Positions 26,141 through 35,287 of a stretch of DNA of 53,287 nt are shown here, in pieces; position 1 is the first letter of the stretch, and every line of letters starts with the position of its first letter. The stretch is from Candidatus Zixiibacteriota bacterium. Lineage in GTDB: Bacteria > Zixibacteria > MSB-5A5 > JAABVY01 > JAHJOQ01. The notes below the pieces were generated by a model that had not been told where the DNA came from, did no database searches, and saw only the letters and a list, made by a program, of their open reading frames with translations. The stretch spans positions 1 through 53,287 of the forward strand of contig JAHJOQ010000026.1 in the NCBI GenBank assembly GCA_018820315.1. The letters are read 5' to 3'. A program made the translations under genes and the position numbers.

Positions 26141-26983
26141 TCAGCTCTCCTCAAAGGCCTGATTACAAGGCTCCGGTTTGCGATTCCCATTTACGGACTG
26201 GTTGATCGGTTCCAGCAGATGCAAAGTGGTCCCGACATTAACTCCATTTCCTGAAATACTCGGCCTGGCGATGGCAGTATACTCAGGTACCTGTCCGTCG
26301 GTACCTGTGAGACGGACGAGTCCCCGCCATTGTGTCCGGCGGTGTTTCATAAGCACTTCAGCTATTGATTCTTCCGAATTCTGAAGCTGCACCAGACGTG
26401 CAATCGGGTTTCCGAAGATTTCACTGCGATCACATCCAAGAATCGACGACACTTGATTATTGGCATATGTAATTCGTCCCACAGTATCGATCCTGATGAT
26501 AGGGATCGGTACTTCATTGAGAGTAGTCTCCAGTTCAATCAGCCTTGCCTCGGTTTGCTTCTGTTCTGTCACGTCGATAATCGTGCCAAGGATTGCCGGC
26601 TTTCCGTGAAACATGCATCGTACCCCTCTGGAGCGCACGTCGATGATTCGACCATCCTTACAGATCATCTTGAATTCAGAACAATCCTGGCTTGTTTCCC
26701 CTGCCATTCTTTTACTGATTCGCTCGTAGACCTCTTTACAAAATCTCGGCTCGATTATATCTTGAAGTGATAGTCCAGAGCGCTCATCTTCGGAATATCC
26801 AAGCAGGTTTTGTAGATGGGGATTGGCGAAGTGTATTTGAGTCTGATCGATGATGTAGATCCCAACGAGGGCATTATCAACAAGAGTTCTGTATTTGCGT
26901 TCGGATTCGACTACAAGCTGTCTGACGACATTTTGCGTAGCGTCATCCGTAATCTCTTCTTCAAGGAATTCCGATTTTGTCAT
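26141..26983 (-). CDS. Soluble protein with two PAS domains and no output domain
   Basis: Starting from the ATG at 26983, the product has 280 residues; a TTG at 27016 would add 11. The first PAS/PAC unit (about residues 25-150) contains YRTLVDNALVGIYIIDQ, HFANPHLQNLLGYSEDE and the PAC-like GKPAILGTIIDVTEQK. The second (about 155-265) contains PIPIIRIDTVGRITYANNQV and SSILGCDRSEIFGNP. No kinase, GGDEF, HTH or membrane segment follows. Such sensors usually act by protein-protein contact or are truncated signal proteins. The ligand is unknown. It faces away from pdxT and lies 200 nt beyond the EIIA gene. Confidence 0.85.
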   Translation of the reverse strand: MTKSEFLEEEITDDATQNVVRQLVVESERKYRTLVDNALVGIYIIDQTQIHFANPHLQNLLGYSEDERSGLSLQDIIEPRFCKEVYERISKRMAGETSQDCSEFKMICKDGRIIDVRSRGVRCMFHGKPAILGTIIDVTEQKQTEARLIELETTLNEVPIPIIRIDTVGRITYANNQVSSILGCDRSEIFGNPIARLVQLQNSEESIAEVLMKHRRTQWRGLVRLTGTDGQVPEYTAIARPSISGNGVNVGTTLHLLEPINQSVNGNRKPEPCNQAFEES

Positions 26984-27183
26984 AATAATTGCTGCTGTTC
27001 TGCCAAATGGTGTCAATCTCGCTCGATACTAAATCTATCGGTTCACACCTGAAAATCTTGACTCTGAGCTGCCGCGCTGGAGCACGCATATCTGATTCGG
27101 AGAGTCGTTTGACTGAATCACTGTCTCAGTACTTCGGATGGAATTCGTCAGTTGTCACATGAGGCAGAGTGGGACGCTGTGCC

Positions 27184-27687
27184 CTATTCGAGCTCCTTGA
27201 AAGCGCGTATCACCAAGTGGGGGTCAGAAGCCTCTATCAGATTCTCCACAAACCCGGGGTAGTTTATGCGTTCTGCGAGGGACCTGAATACTTTCAGATA
27301 TAGATTGTCATCGTATGGGGGCGCGGCCATACAGAAAAAGAGCCTGACGGGCTTGCCGTCCGGAGCATCAAACTCGTATCCATCTGCATGTCGTCCTACT
27401 GCCAGAATGAACTCTTTTGCCTGCATAGTTCTTACGTGAGGAATAGCGATTTGCCTGCCGATTGCAGTTGTGGCTTTCTTTTCACGATTGAATAGATCGC
27501 TTGATAGTTTCTTTTTGTTGGAGACTTTTCCTGAATGGTCGAGAAGGTCGGTCAACTCCGACAATATGGTCTCTTTTATGTTGAGAATCTGTCTCTTTGA
27601 ATAGCCGTTTTCGCCCTCAGGCGGACTGAACTCCGACTCCATTTCGAGCTTTATCATCTCCGGGCTCATGTATCGCGATATGTTCAA
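27184..27687 (-). CDS. Orphan PTS EIIA (fructose/PtsN-type) domain protein
   Basis: 167 residues. An N-terminal extension of about 30 residues precedes a PtsN/EIIA-Fru-like domain: ILNIKETILSELTDLL, LFNREKKATTAIGRQIAIPH (the phosphorylatable His in AIPHVRT), GKPVRLFFCMAAPP, and LKVFRSLAERI. No EIIB, EIIC, HPr or EI gene is nearby, so a regulatory role like that of PtsN is more likely than sugar transport. It is transcribed away from the large surface-protein gene across a 494-nt space. Confidence 0.9.
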   Translation of the reverse strand: MNISRYMSPEMIKLEMESEFSPPEGENGYSKRQILNIKETILSELTDLLDHSGKVSNKKKLSSDLFNREKKATTAIGRQIAIPHVRTMQAKEFILAVGRHADGYEFDAPDGKPVRLFFCMAAPPYDDNLYLKVFRSLAERINYPGFVENLIEASDPHLVIRAFKELE

Positions 27688-27903
27688 GCTAATCCTTTCG
27701 TAAACAGAATGTTACGCTACTTATAGTATCGCAAGATACCGGCAGGAACTTGAATAGTCAAACCGAAAAATTACTAAAATGGAAGTATTGTGCTCTCGTA
27801 ACACCTCTTTTTATGCGGGTTTGAGGTTGAACTAAGTTTGAGCAGTTCCTGTAACTCATTGTGGGGAAAGAGGCTGTAGGTGTTCTTGCGGCCAAGTTTT
27901 CCC

Positions 27904-27931
27904 TTGACATAGAGGGACTTCGTGTTATATT
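27904..27931 (+). promoter_or_regulatory. Promoter of the giant BACON protein gene
   Basis: Perfect TTGACA (27904-27909), 16-nt spacer, TATATT (27926-27931). The start near 27938 would give a leader of about 243 nt before the ATG at 28182. Confidence 0.75.
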
Positions 27932-27937
27932 TAGCGT

Positions 27938-28181
27938 GCCGTTAGTGATCTGCCCGGGGGAGGGCGAATCACCGTTGTTCTGAGAATAGGATTACTTACT
28001 TCTTTTCTGTACCCTACGTCGAGTTGTTGGTGTCTGAGGCTCGAATATATTTGATCAAGATTATAGTTGTATTTTAGCGTTTTTTTCATCGCTCGAAGGA
28101 GGTGAAACACTAAGCAAGAATCGATTTCTCTTAGTCCTTAAATCGCCACAAACAATTTGAAACTTTCTTAGGAGGAGTTTG
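27938..28181 (+). promoter_or_regulatory. Long 5' leader with an orphan Shine-Dalgarno sequence
   Basis: The leader holds a near-perfect ribosome-binding sequence AAGGAGGTG at 28096-28104, with only GTG AAA CAC TAA behind it, and 70 nt later the functional AGGAGG at 28170-28175 before ATG 28182. An orphan strong ribosome-binding site upstream of a highly expressed surface gene resembles mRNA-stabilising Stab-SD elements. I recognise no riboswitch. In 27688-27903 I see only the upstream space of the divergent EIIA gene. Confidence 0.4.
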
Positions 28182-31100
28182 ATGAAAACAATACGTTGCT
28201 TAGCGATTACCCTGCTGTTGGCAATCGTTATTGTAGCTCCAGCCCTCGCCCAGGACACCGGCGTCCCGGACACCCTTCGTTTTGTGCCGTCGTCCGGTAC
28301 ATGGACGATAGACACAGATGCTGATTCACTGTTTACAGTAGAGATCTGGGGATGGACCGACCAGACGGTTAAGGGTTTGTCGTTGCCGTTTATACTGACC
28401 AGTGGCACAGGGCATGATGATTCTCTGGTTGTTGCAAAGGACTGGACCCCGGCGATATCGGCTGACATTCCCACGTTCGGGTTCAGTCACATCGACGGCA
28501 CAGCGTTTCCTGCGGCTCTCCACAATGATTACAATGGCTTTCTGATCGGAATGGTGAATCTGTTCACGCCGATTTTCCCGGTGAATACTCCAACTAAGTT
28601 TGGAGATTTGACCATGACAATGCTCGATCCGGCAAACTCGTCTTGCGAGTTTGACCTTGTGATTGATTCGTTGTTCTTCCCACCGGCAGGCCCTTTCAAA
28701 TTTACGGCAGGAATAGGCTATCCGCCCCAGTTCGTAGGCACGACCATTCACGTGGTCAACAACCTGTGCACGCCTCCGGCAGCCGATCCGACCATTGGCG
28801 TTGATCCTGCATCATTCACTTTCAACGCCGTTCAGGGTGGATCGAATCCGGCCACGCAGGCTTTGAATATCAGCAACATTGGTGATGGCACTCTTAATTG
28901 GACCGTTGTCGATGATGCTGCCTGGCTGACGCTGAACCCGGCTTCCGGGACCGATGCAGGCAGCGTTACGCTGACAGTTGACATCACAGGACTTACTGCG
29001 AATACTTACAATGCGAACATTACAGTCTCCGATCCGGCTGCAACAAATGATCCGGTGACAGTGCCGGTGACTCTGGTTGTCGCACCTCCGCCTCCGACAA
29101 TATTAGTCGATCCGACATCATTTACGTTTGATGCGGTGGAAGGCGGATCGAATCCGGCTAATCAGGCGCTCGCCATAAGCAATTCGGGTGGTGGCACGCT
29201 GAACTGGACGGTGTCGAAGACTCAAGCGTGGCTTACGCTGAATCCGGCATCGGGATCAGGAAATGGTTCATCGACGCTGTCGATTAACATCACTGGTCTC
29301 ACAGCGGGTACATACAAGGATACCGTGACTGTGTCTGATCCAGCTGCGACGAATGATCCGGTGAAGGTGCCGGTGACACTGAATATAGCGGAACCGCCAC
29401 CGACGATTGTGCTCGATCCTACGAGCTTTACGTTCAATGCTGTTCAGGATGGTGCAAATCCATCTGACCAGGCGCTGAACATTTCGAATGGTGGCGGCGG
29501 TACGCTTAACTGGACTGCTGGCGATGACGCCGCATGGCTGACCCTGGCTCCGGCTTCCGGATCAGGTGATGCAGCCGTTGCTGTCCAGGTTGATATTACA
29601 GGACTGACCGCGAACACATACAGTGCGACGATCACGGTTTCTGATCCAGCGGCTTCGAACAGTCCTCAGACCGCATCGGTCGAGCTGGTTGTCAGTGCGG
29701 CACCGCCGACGATCGTTCTTGATCTCGATAGCCTGACATTCACAGCTGTAGATGGTGGACCGAATCCTTCAGACCAGTTTATAATGGTCTCAAACAGCGG
29801 CGGCGGAGCTCTTTCCTGGACTGCTTCTGAAGTCGCCACCTGGCTGAGCGTGGCTCCGACGACGGGCACCGACGATGAGTCGTTCGCAGTCTCAGTAGAT
29901 TTGTCTACTGTGACAGCGGGCACGTATTTGACGACCATCGACGTTGCTGATCCTTCAGCTACGAACAGTCCGCAGACCGCGAAAGTCGTTCTGTACGTCG
30001 AAGAGGCTCCGGCCATGATCGTTGTGACTCCAACGTCGTTCAGCTTCTCAGGTCAAGCCACAAAAGCTGATCCTCCTTCACAGATATTGTCGATCACTAA
30101 TGGTGGTGGAGGGGCTCTAAACTGGACGGCAACTAACTTGGAAGCTTGGCTCAGTCTGGATCCGACTTCAGGTTCTGCTCCCAGTGACGTTGATGTATCA
30201 GTGACACTTGGTTCTCTTCCTGCAGGCGTGTACTATGACACGATAGTTGTGACGAGCGGTGACGCTACGAACAGCCCGGTAAAAGTACCGGTCATGCTGA
30301 CCGTCAGCGATGCACCGACGCTGGTCGTCGATCCGAATGCTCTCGACTTCACGGCTACTGTCAACGGTTCTAATCCGTCAGATCAGCTTATAAGTATTAC
30401 TTCAACGGATTCACCGAGTACCGAACTCGGCTGGTTAGCCTCGAATCTGACAGCTTGGCTGAGTCTCGATGCGGCGGGCGGAATGACTCCGTCAACTCTG
30501 ACAGCCTCTGTCGATATCACAGGTCTTGCAGTCGGAGATTACGTAGACACTATCACAATAATGATGCCTGATGGTCCCGCAAAGGAATCCAGCACGGGCG
30601 ACACAGTCAAGGTGTTAGTAAGTCTTCACGTTGATAACGGAAATCCTGAGATTGATCTCAATCCGAGTTTCTTCTCATTCTCATGGGAGATTGGCAGCCC
30701 GGCTCCGGCGAGTCAGGCGCTGAATATCACGAATGTCGGCACAGGCATCCTTGACTGGACGCTGACTACCGCGGGCGGCGGTTTCTGGCTCGATCCGGAC
30801 GCCTTCAGCGGCACCGCTCCATCCATAGTCAATCTCTCGGTGGATACCGGCCCATCGCTGACTGCCGGTATGTACTACGATACGATTTTTGTCGCAGGCA
30901 ATGCCTTCAATTCGCCTCAGATTGCCATTGCGCAACTTGAGGTGACAGAACCGCCGGTGCTCGACGAAGATACTGTCTGGGTCGGCACTGCGACCGGTAT
31001 GCAGGGCGAAGATGTTGTCGTTCCGGTGATCTTCAAGAACATTGAAGAACTCAGCGGCATTACACTTCCGCTCACATTTGCCGGAAGTGCGAAGGCTGTG

Positions 31101-33500
31101 AATGGACTGACGTGCGACTCCGTTTCATTCCTTGGAACGAGAGTTGACTACCTTGCTATGAAACCTGTCTCAATCGATAACGGGTCTCAGACGATTCTTG
31201 TCGGCGCAATAGTCGGAGCAGAGAGTCTGATTCCGGTCGGCAAAGGACCGATGGCGTACCTGCACTTTACAATTGATGCAGCCGCCCCGGCAGGTGTCGT
31301 TCCGATTGACTCAGTGTTCATTCTTCCGGATAATGAGCTGCTGTTCGCAGACGCAGACGGCTTCCCGATCTATCCGCAATTCGTTGCCGGATCGATTGAA
31401 ATTCAGGAAGCGCCGACACCATGTCTAGCGATCAACAGTGATTATTTCGAATTCGAAGCGCTCAATGGTGGCCCGAATCCGGCTGATCAGTATCTTGAGA
31501 TCACAAACTGCGATGCCGGAACACTCGACTGGACTGTCAGCCCGAAGTTCGGCACCTGGTTGAGCCTCGATCCTACATCCGGCACCGGTGACGGTACGGT
31601 TACAATGGCAGTGGATTACACCGGCCTCGTCGATGGGATCTACTTTGATTCCATAACGGTCGATGCAGGCGATGCCACAAACTCACCATTGTATGTACAT
31701 GTGCAGCTCACGATCACGACGCCGCCTCCGGAGATCATCGCCGGTACAGTCGAACTCTCGAATACGGACCCGGTCCCCAGCGCGACGGTCGAACTGTGGG
31801 ATATGTATCCGAGCGGCATCATTCTCGCGTCGACCATGAGCGACGGCTCAGGAGCTTTCGACTTCGGTGCTATGTCCGGTGAGTATGATATCAGAGCCTA
31901 CAAAGCCGGTTACTATCCGACAGTCGAGCATGTAGTGGGCCCGGATGCTAACGTTGTGATCGTTCTGAATCCGACCGGCTCAGTTATGCCGACCAACGAG
32001 TGGATCGATCTATACTGCGACGACGCGACACTCGATGAATATCTGATTCAGCCGGGTGATGTAGTTGAAGCTTACGATCCTGACGGTGTTCTCTGCGGCC
32101 AGTGGTTTGTCACTGCCGAGGGCACGTTCGGGTTCATGGCGGTGTACCGCGATGAGACCGTGACGACGCCCGGAATTGACGAAGGTTGTGATCCCGGTGA
32201 TGAAGTGACTGTCAAGCTCAATGGCTTCGACGTCAGCAGCTTTGTCGATGGTGCTCCAATCATCTGGACCGAGAATGGCGCCCGCATTGAGGCCTGCTTC
32301 TATGCCTACACGATCGTGGAAGTCTGCCTCGATCTCATCGAGGGATGGAATCTGATCTCGTGGAATGTCGATACAGAGTCTGACGACATTCTTGATATTA
32401 TAGACGGTATCCTACCGTATGTTGAGGTTGTCCTTGGTTTCGAACAGGGTGCGGGAACGTACGATCCTGATCTACCAGGATTCTCGACTCTCTTTACGCT
32501 TGATCACTATCACGGCTACTGGGTCTATGTCACTCAGAATGTTGAATTCTGTGTGACTGGTATGCCGGTAGATCCGTCGACACCGATCTACCTTGAAAAC
32601 GGATGGAATCTCGCTTCCTATCTGCCGAACGTCACGTACCCGACACCTGATGCGCTCGCGTCGATTTATGCAAATGTCATCATTGTGCTCGGATTTGACG
32701 GCGTCGGTCTAACCTGGGATCCTGCGAATCCGGGAGCTTCCGACCTTACAGATATGGGTCCGGGCTTCGGATATTGGATCAAGCTCGATGCTGACGCGAC
32801 TCTGACGTATCCGGCAAACGGTCCCGTTGCGATGTGGGTCAGCCAGCCTGATAACACATCCGCCAAGATCAGCACAATCTCCGGCGTCGTACCGACCACT
32901 CAGTGGATCGATGTATACGGCGGTAATGTGACCTTGGATGGTCTGCCGATTAGATCCGGAAGTACTATCGAAGCTGTCGATGCCAACGGTACTGTCTGCG
33001 GTGCCTTCAAGGCAACGGTAGGCGGCAAGTTCGGATTCATGCCGGTGTATGGTGATGATGCCTTGACACGCGGCACATCCGAAGGGCCGACGAGAAACGG
33101 CACCTTCCATCTGGTGATCGACGGTATCGAGACCGTTGAGGAATTCACCTGGTTGTCACACGGCGACCGCATTGAAGTCGGTTCACTCAACTCACTCGGC
33201 GGTTCGGGCGTGACAATCCCGAACGCTTACACACTGCGCCAGAACTATCCGAACCCGTTCAACCCGTCGACGAGCATCTCCTATGAGCTCGGCAACAGTG
33301 GTGATGTAAGACTGGCGATTTATAACCTTCTTGGTGAAGAAGTTAAGGTCCTGGTCAATGACTATCAGTCGGCCGGTGACTACACAATCGAATGGGATGG
33401 CACTGACCATAGTGGCAGAGTTGTCTCATCGGGCGTGTACTTCTATAAGATCTCCGCTGGAGATTTCACTGAAGCCAAGAAGATGATGTTGATGAAGTAG
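28182..33500 (+). CDS. Giant secreted BACON-repeat protein with T9SS type A sorting domain
   Basis: ATG 28182 with AGGAGG; 1772 residues. Signal peptide ends ALAQ. Domain order by approximate residue: N-terminal beta domain 25-200; seven BACON-like repeats at about 201-920 (each with xPxSFTF, NPxxQxLxISNxGGGTLNWT, AWLTLxPASG and ITVSDPAATNxP); cohesin-like domain 926-1075; an eighth BACON 1079-1183; carboxypeptidase-regulatory-like domain 1185-1265; a PTNEW module 1269-1375; two GWNLISW-type repeats 1383-1550; a second PTxxW module 1570-1670; and a C-terminal T9SS signal (QNYPNPFNPSTSISYEL...KKMMLMK) 1678-1772. It should be exported by Sec, then T9SS, and anchored or released at the cell surface. 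BACON domains are linked to carbohydrate or mucin binding, but ligand and role here are unknown. Confidence 0.9.
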   Translation: MKTIRCLAITLLLAIVIVAPALAQDTGVPDTLRFVPSSGTWTIDTDADSLFTVEIWGWTDQTVKGLSLPFILTSGTGHDDSLVVAKDWTPAISADIPTFGFSHIDGTAFPAALHNDYNGFLIGMVNLFTPIFPVNTPTKFGDLTMTMLDPANSSCEFDLVIDSLFFPPAGPFKFTAGIGYPPQFVGTTIHVVNNLCTPPAADPTIGVDPASFTFNAVQGGSNPATQALNISNIGDGTLNWTVVDDAAWLTLNPASGTDAGSVTLTVDITGLTANTYNANITVSDPAATNDPVTVPVTLVVAPPPPTILVDPTSFTFDAVEGGSNPANQALAISNSGGGTLNWTVSKTQAWLTLNPASGSGNGSSTLSINITGLTAGTYKDTVTVSDPAATNDPVKVPVTLNIAEPPPTIVLDPTSFTFNAVQDGANPSDQALNISNGGGGTLNWTAGDDAAWLTLAPASGSGDAAVAVQVDITGLTANTYSATITVSDPAASNSPQTASVELVVSAAPPTIVLDLDSLTFTAVDGGPNPSDQFIMVSNSGGGALSWTASEVATWLSVAPTTGTDDESFAVSVDLSTVTAGTYLTTIDVADPSATNSPQTAKVVLYVEEAPAMIVVTPTSFSFSGQATKADPPSQILSITNGGGGALNWTATNLEAWLSLDPTSGSAPSDVDVSVTLGSLPAGVYYDTIVVTSGDATNSPVKVPVMLTVSDAPTLVVDPNALDFTATVNGSNPSDQLISITSTDSPSTELGWLASNLTAWLSLDAAGGMTPSTLTASVDITGLAVGDYVDTITIMMPDGPAKESSTGDTVKVLVSLHVDNGNPEIDLNPSFFSFSWEIGSPAPASQALNITNVGTGILDWTLTTAGGGFWLDPDAFSGTAPSIVNLSVDTGPSLTAGMYYDTIFVAGNAFNSPQIAIAQLEVTEPPVLDEDTVWVGTATGMQGEDVVVPVIFKNIEELSGITLPLTFAGSAKAVNGLTCDSVSFLGTRVDYLAMKPVSIDNGSQTILVGAIVGAESLIPVGKGPMAYLHFTIDAAAPAGVVPIDSVFILPDNELLFADADGFPIYPQFVAGSIEIQEAPTPCLAINSDYFEFEALNGGPNPADQYLEITNCDAGTLDWTVSPKFGTWLSLDPTSGTGDGTVTMAVDYTGLVDGIYFDSITVDAGDATNSPLYVHVQLTITTPPPEIIAGTVELSNTDPVPSATVELWDMYPSGIILASTMSDGSGAFDFGAMSGEYDIRAYKAGYYPTVEHVVGPDANVVIVLNPTGSVMPTNEWIDLYCDDATLDEYLIQPGDVVEAYDPDGVLCGQWFVTAEGTFGFMAVYRDETVTTPGIDEGCDPGDEVTVKLNGFDVSSFVDGAPIIWTENGARIEACFYAYTIVEVCLDLIEGWNLISWNVDTESDDILDIIDGILPYVEVVLGFEQGAGTYDPDLPGFSTLFTLDHYHGYWVYVTQNVEFCVTGMPVDPSTPIYLENGWNLASYLPNVTYPTPDALASIYANVIIVLGFDGVGLTWDPANPGASDLTDMGPGFGYWIKLDADATLTYPANGPVAMWVSQPDNTSAKISTISGVVPTTQWIDVYGGNVTLDGLPIRSGSTIEAVDANGTVCGAFKATVGGKFGFMPVYGDDALTRGTSEGPTRNGTFHLVIDGIETVEEFTWLSHGDRIEVGSLNSLGGSGVTIPNAYTLRQNYPNPFNPSTSISYELGNSGDVRLAIYNLLGEEVKVLVNDYQSAGDYTIEWDGTDHSGRVVSSGVYFYKISAGDFTEAKKMMLMK

Positions 33501-33513
33501 CAGCCAAATTAAT

Positions 33514-33540
33514 GGCAGGGCGATGCAAAGTCGCCCTGCC
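33514..33540 (+). terminator. Intercistronic hairpin between the two T9SS genes
   Basis: A perfect 10-bp stem GGCAGGGCGA / TCGCCCTGCC with loop TGCAAAG, right after the stop of the giant gene. There is no U-run, so it is more likely an mRNA-processing or 3'-protecting hairpin, or a partial terminator that lowers expression of the next gene. Confidence 0.5.
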
Positions 33541-33558
33541 GTGTCACGGAGGTGACTT

Positions 33559-34617
33559 TTGAGAAATCTGATGAAAATATCGCTAAGGCTGTTACCTTTG
33601 ACGTTGTTGTTTGTTGTTTTGTTGTCGACCGCGTCAGGTCAGGTTGTTCCGACGAATGAGTGGGTTCATTTCTACAGTGCTAATACGACATTGAACAGCT
33701 CGCCCATTCCAGTCGGAGCTCTAATCGATGCCTATGATCCGGACGGAGTTCATTGCGGTGCTGACACCGTGAGGACTGCCGGAGAATACGGATTCATGAA
33801 CGTGTATGCTGACGATAATATCACTACACCCGGTGTCGATGAGGGTGCCGATGAGGGTGATGATATCACGTTCTACATCAATGGTGTACTTGCTACGCCA
33901 CTTGGGCCGGATGACGCTAATTATGTCAGCACATTCGCGATTCTCGAAGTCGACTTGGGTGTCAGCTATGAATTGGGGATTCTGCTGACTGCGCCATCAG
34001 ACGATGGCGGATCGCCGAACACTTATGTCGACTACTCATTCGCCCTGACGAACACTGGCGAAGGAATCGATTTCTTCCACCTGGATGCCTGGTCCGAGGG
34101 CACCTGGACCGCTGAGTTAATTAGCCCTGCGACCACCGGCTATATGAATTCCGGTTCGGTGACGATGGTGACGGTTCGCCATCACATACCTGGTAGTGCT
34201 CTACCATTCGAGACCGACATATTGCATCTGTCCGCTACATCCGCAATGTCGCTCGAATCGACAATACTTGCGGACACGGCTCAGGTCACTACAACCGCCG
34301 AAACGAGTGCGGCAGGTGACCATGATCCCTTCATTCCGGGCGTGTTCGAGCTATTCCAGAACTATCCGAACCCGTTCAATCCCACGACTCGAATAGAATT
34401 TTCGCTCGAACGGGCAATGGATGTCGAACTCTCTGTCTACAATGTAATCGGACAGAAGATCGCTACGCTTACTGATGGATTCTACTCTGCCGGAACCTAT
34501 GACATTGAATGGGATGCGACTGACGAAACTGGTCGCAAAGTGGCAAGCGGAATTTACTTCTACAGATTGACCACAGACGATTATTCTCGCACGCGTAAGA
34601 TGATGCTTATGAAATAA
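33559..34617 (+). CDS. Secreted PTNEW-module protein with T9SS type A sorting domain
   Basis: GGAGGTGA at 33548-33555 is well spaced for the TTG at 33559 (6 nt after GGAGG) and too far from the ATG at 33571, so a TTG start and 352 residues are likely. A signal peptide ends TASGQ. Residues about 30-135 are the same PTxxW...DPDGVxCG...GFMNVYADD module found twice in the giant neighbour. A beta-sandwich stretch follows (about 140-255, LTNTGEGIDFFHLDAW). Residues about 265-352 are the T9SS signal (FQNYPNPFNPTTRIEFSL, DIEWDATDETGRKV, GIYFYRL, RKMMLMK). It is probably secreted together with the giant protein. Function unknown. Confidence 0.88.
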   Translation: MRNLMKISLRLLPLTLLFVVLLSTASGQVVPTNEWVHFYSANTTLNSSPIPVGALIDAYDPDGVHCGADTVRTAGEYGFMNVYADDNITTPGVDEGADEGDDITFYINGVLATPLGPDDANYVSTFAILEVDLGVSYELGILLTAPSDDGGSPNTYVDYSFALTNTGEGIDFFHLDAWSEGTWTAELISPATTGYMNSGSVTMVTVRHHIPGSALPFETDILHLSATSAMSLESTILADTAQVTTTAETSAAGDHDPFIPGVFELFQNYPNPFNPTTRIEFSLERAMDVELSVYNVIGQKIATLTDGFYSAGTYDIEWDATDETGRKVASGIYFYRLTTDDYSRTRKMMLMK

Positions 34618-34642
34618 AGACCCTGTCCTGTTGTTGTTTTAG

Positions 34643-34675
34643 AAGGCTTCTTCGTAATCGAAGAAGCCTTTTCTT
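34643..34675 (+). terminator. Rho-independent terminator of the T9SS gene pair
   Basis: A perfect 12-bp stem AAGGCTTCTTCG / CGAAGAAGCCTT around loop TAAT, followed by TTCTT, 26 nt after the stop at 34617. Confidence 0.85.
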
Positions 34676-34706
34676 ACCGATATGGATATTCCAGGGTATG
34701 CGGTTT

Positions 34707-35162
34707 TCAACGCCCGTCGAGGACCACGCGCATCAAGATGCTTTGAAACCTGCGATAATCTCTGAAGAATGTGATCGAATCACTTGAACCGGTCCAGAAA
34801 GCAGGCTTCTTATAGCTGTTCATCGCGTCGCCCATTCGAGGAATCTCCGTATCGATCGGCGAAGCCGATTCCTCCAGGCTGGGGTGCTCACAGGCACGTA
34901 CTTTCCAGAGCATTCTCTGCGGCTGGCACACATTCAACGTGACCGAGATGTCCACAGTATCCGTTCTACGGTCATTCTGTTCAATCATGGATGTGGCGGA
35001 AGGGGAGTGGTGAAGGCGATGTCCGGCGATATGCATGGTCGGAAGTTGCTGCTCGCGATTGTCAGCCTCTGCGTCAACGATGATATCGCAGGTTATCAGT
35101 TCATCGCTGAACTGGGTGAGTATTCGATCACTCAGGCTTAGATTTCGAATGCTGCTGCACAT
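34707..35162 (-). CDS. Hypothetical protein
   Basis: 151 residues from ATG 35162, with GGAAAGGCAAG upstream as a possible ribosome binding site. Codon choice looks like that of neighbouring genes (GAT, ATC, CTG, GAG). No signal peptide or membrane segment. The C-terminal stretch FFRDYRRFQSILMRVVLDGR is basic and amphipathic. I recognise no family. A shorter frame on the plus strand (34884-35141) is less convincing. The small gene at 35288-35494 lies upstream on the same strand. Confidence 0.45.
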   Translation of the reverse strand: MCSSIRNLSLSDRILTQFSDELITCDIIVDAEADNREQQLPTMHIAGHRLHHSPSATSMIEQNDRRTDTVDISVTLNVCQPQRMLWKVRACEHPSLEESASPIDTEIPRMGDAMNSYKKPAFWTGSSDSITFFRDYRRFQSILMRVVLDGR

Positions 35163-35287
35163 CTTGCCTTTCCGGCTCCATTGTCGAATGTCAGATCAAG
35201 ATCGAATTGTAAGACTTTGATGGGGGGCTGTCAATGCATTACCAGGGAGATAATGTCCTACCGACCGGCAGTGCGAAATGAACCGAA

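Noticed and set aside
34884-35141. 85-codon plus-strand ORF
   Set aside because: It overlaps the minus-strand 151-residue ORF, whose codon choice and ribosome binding site look better.
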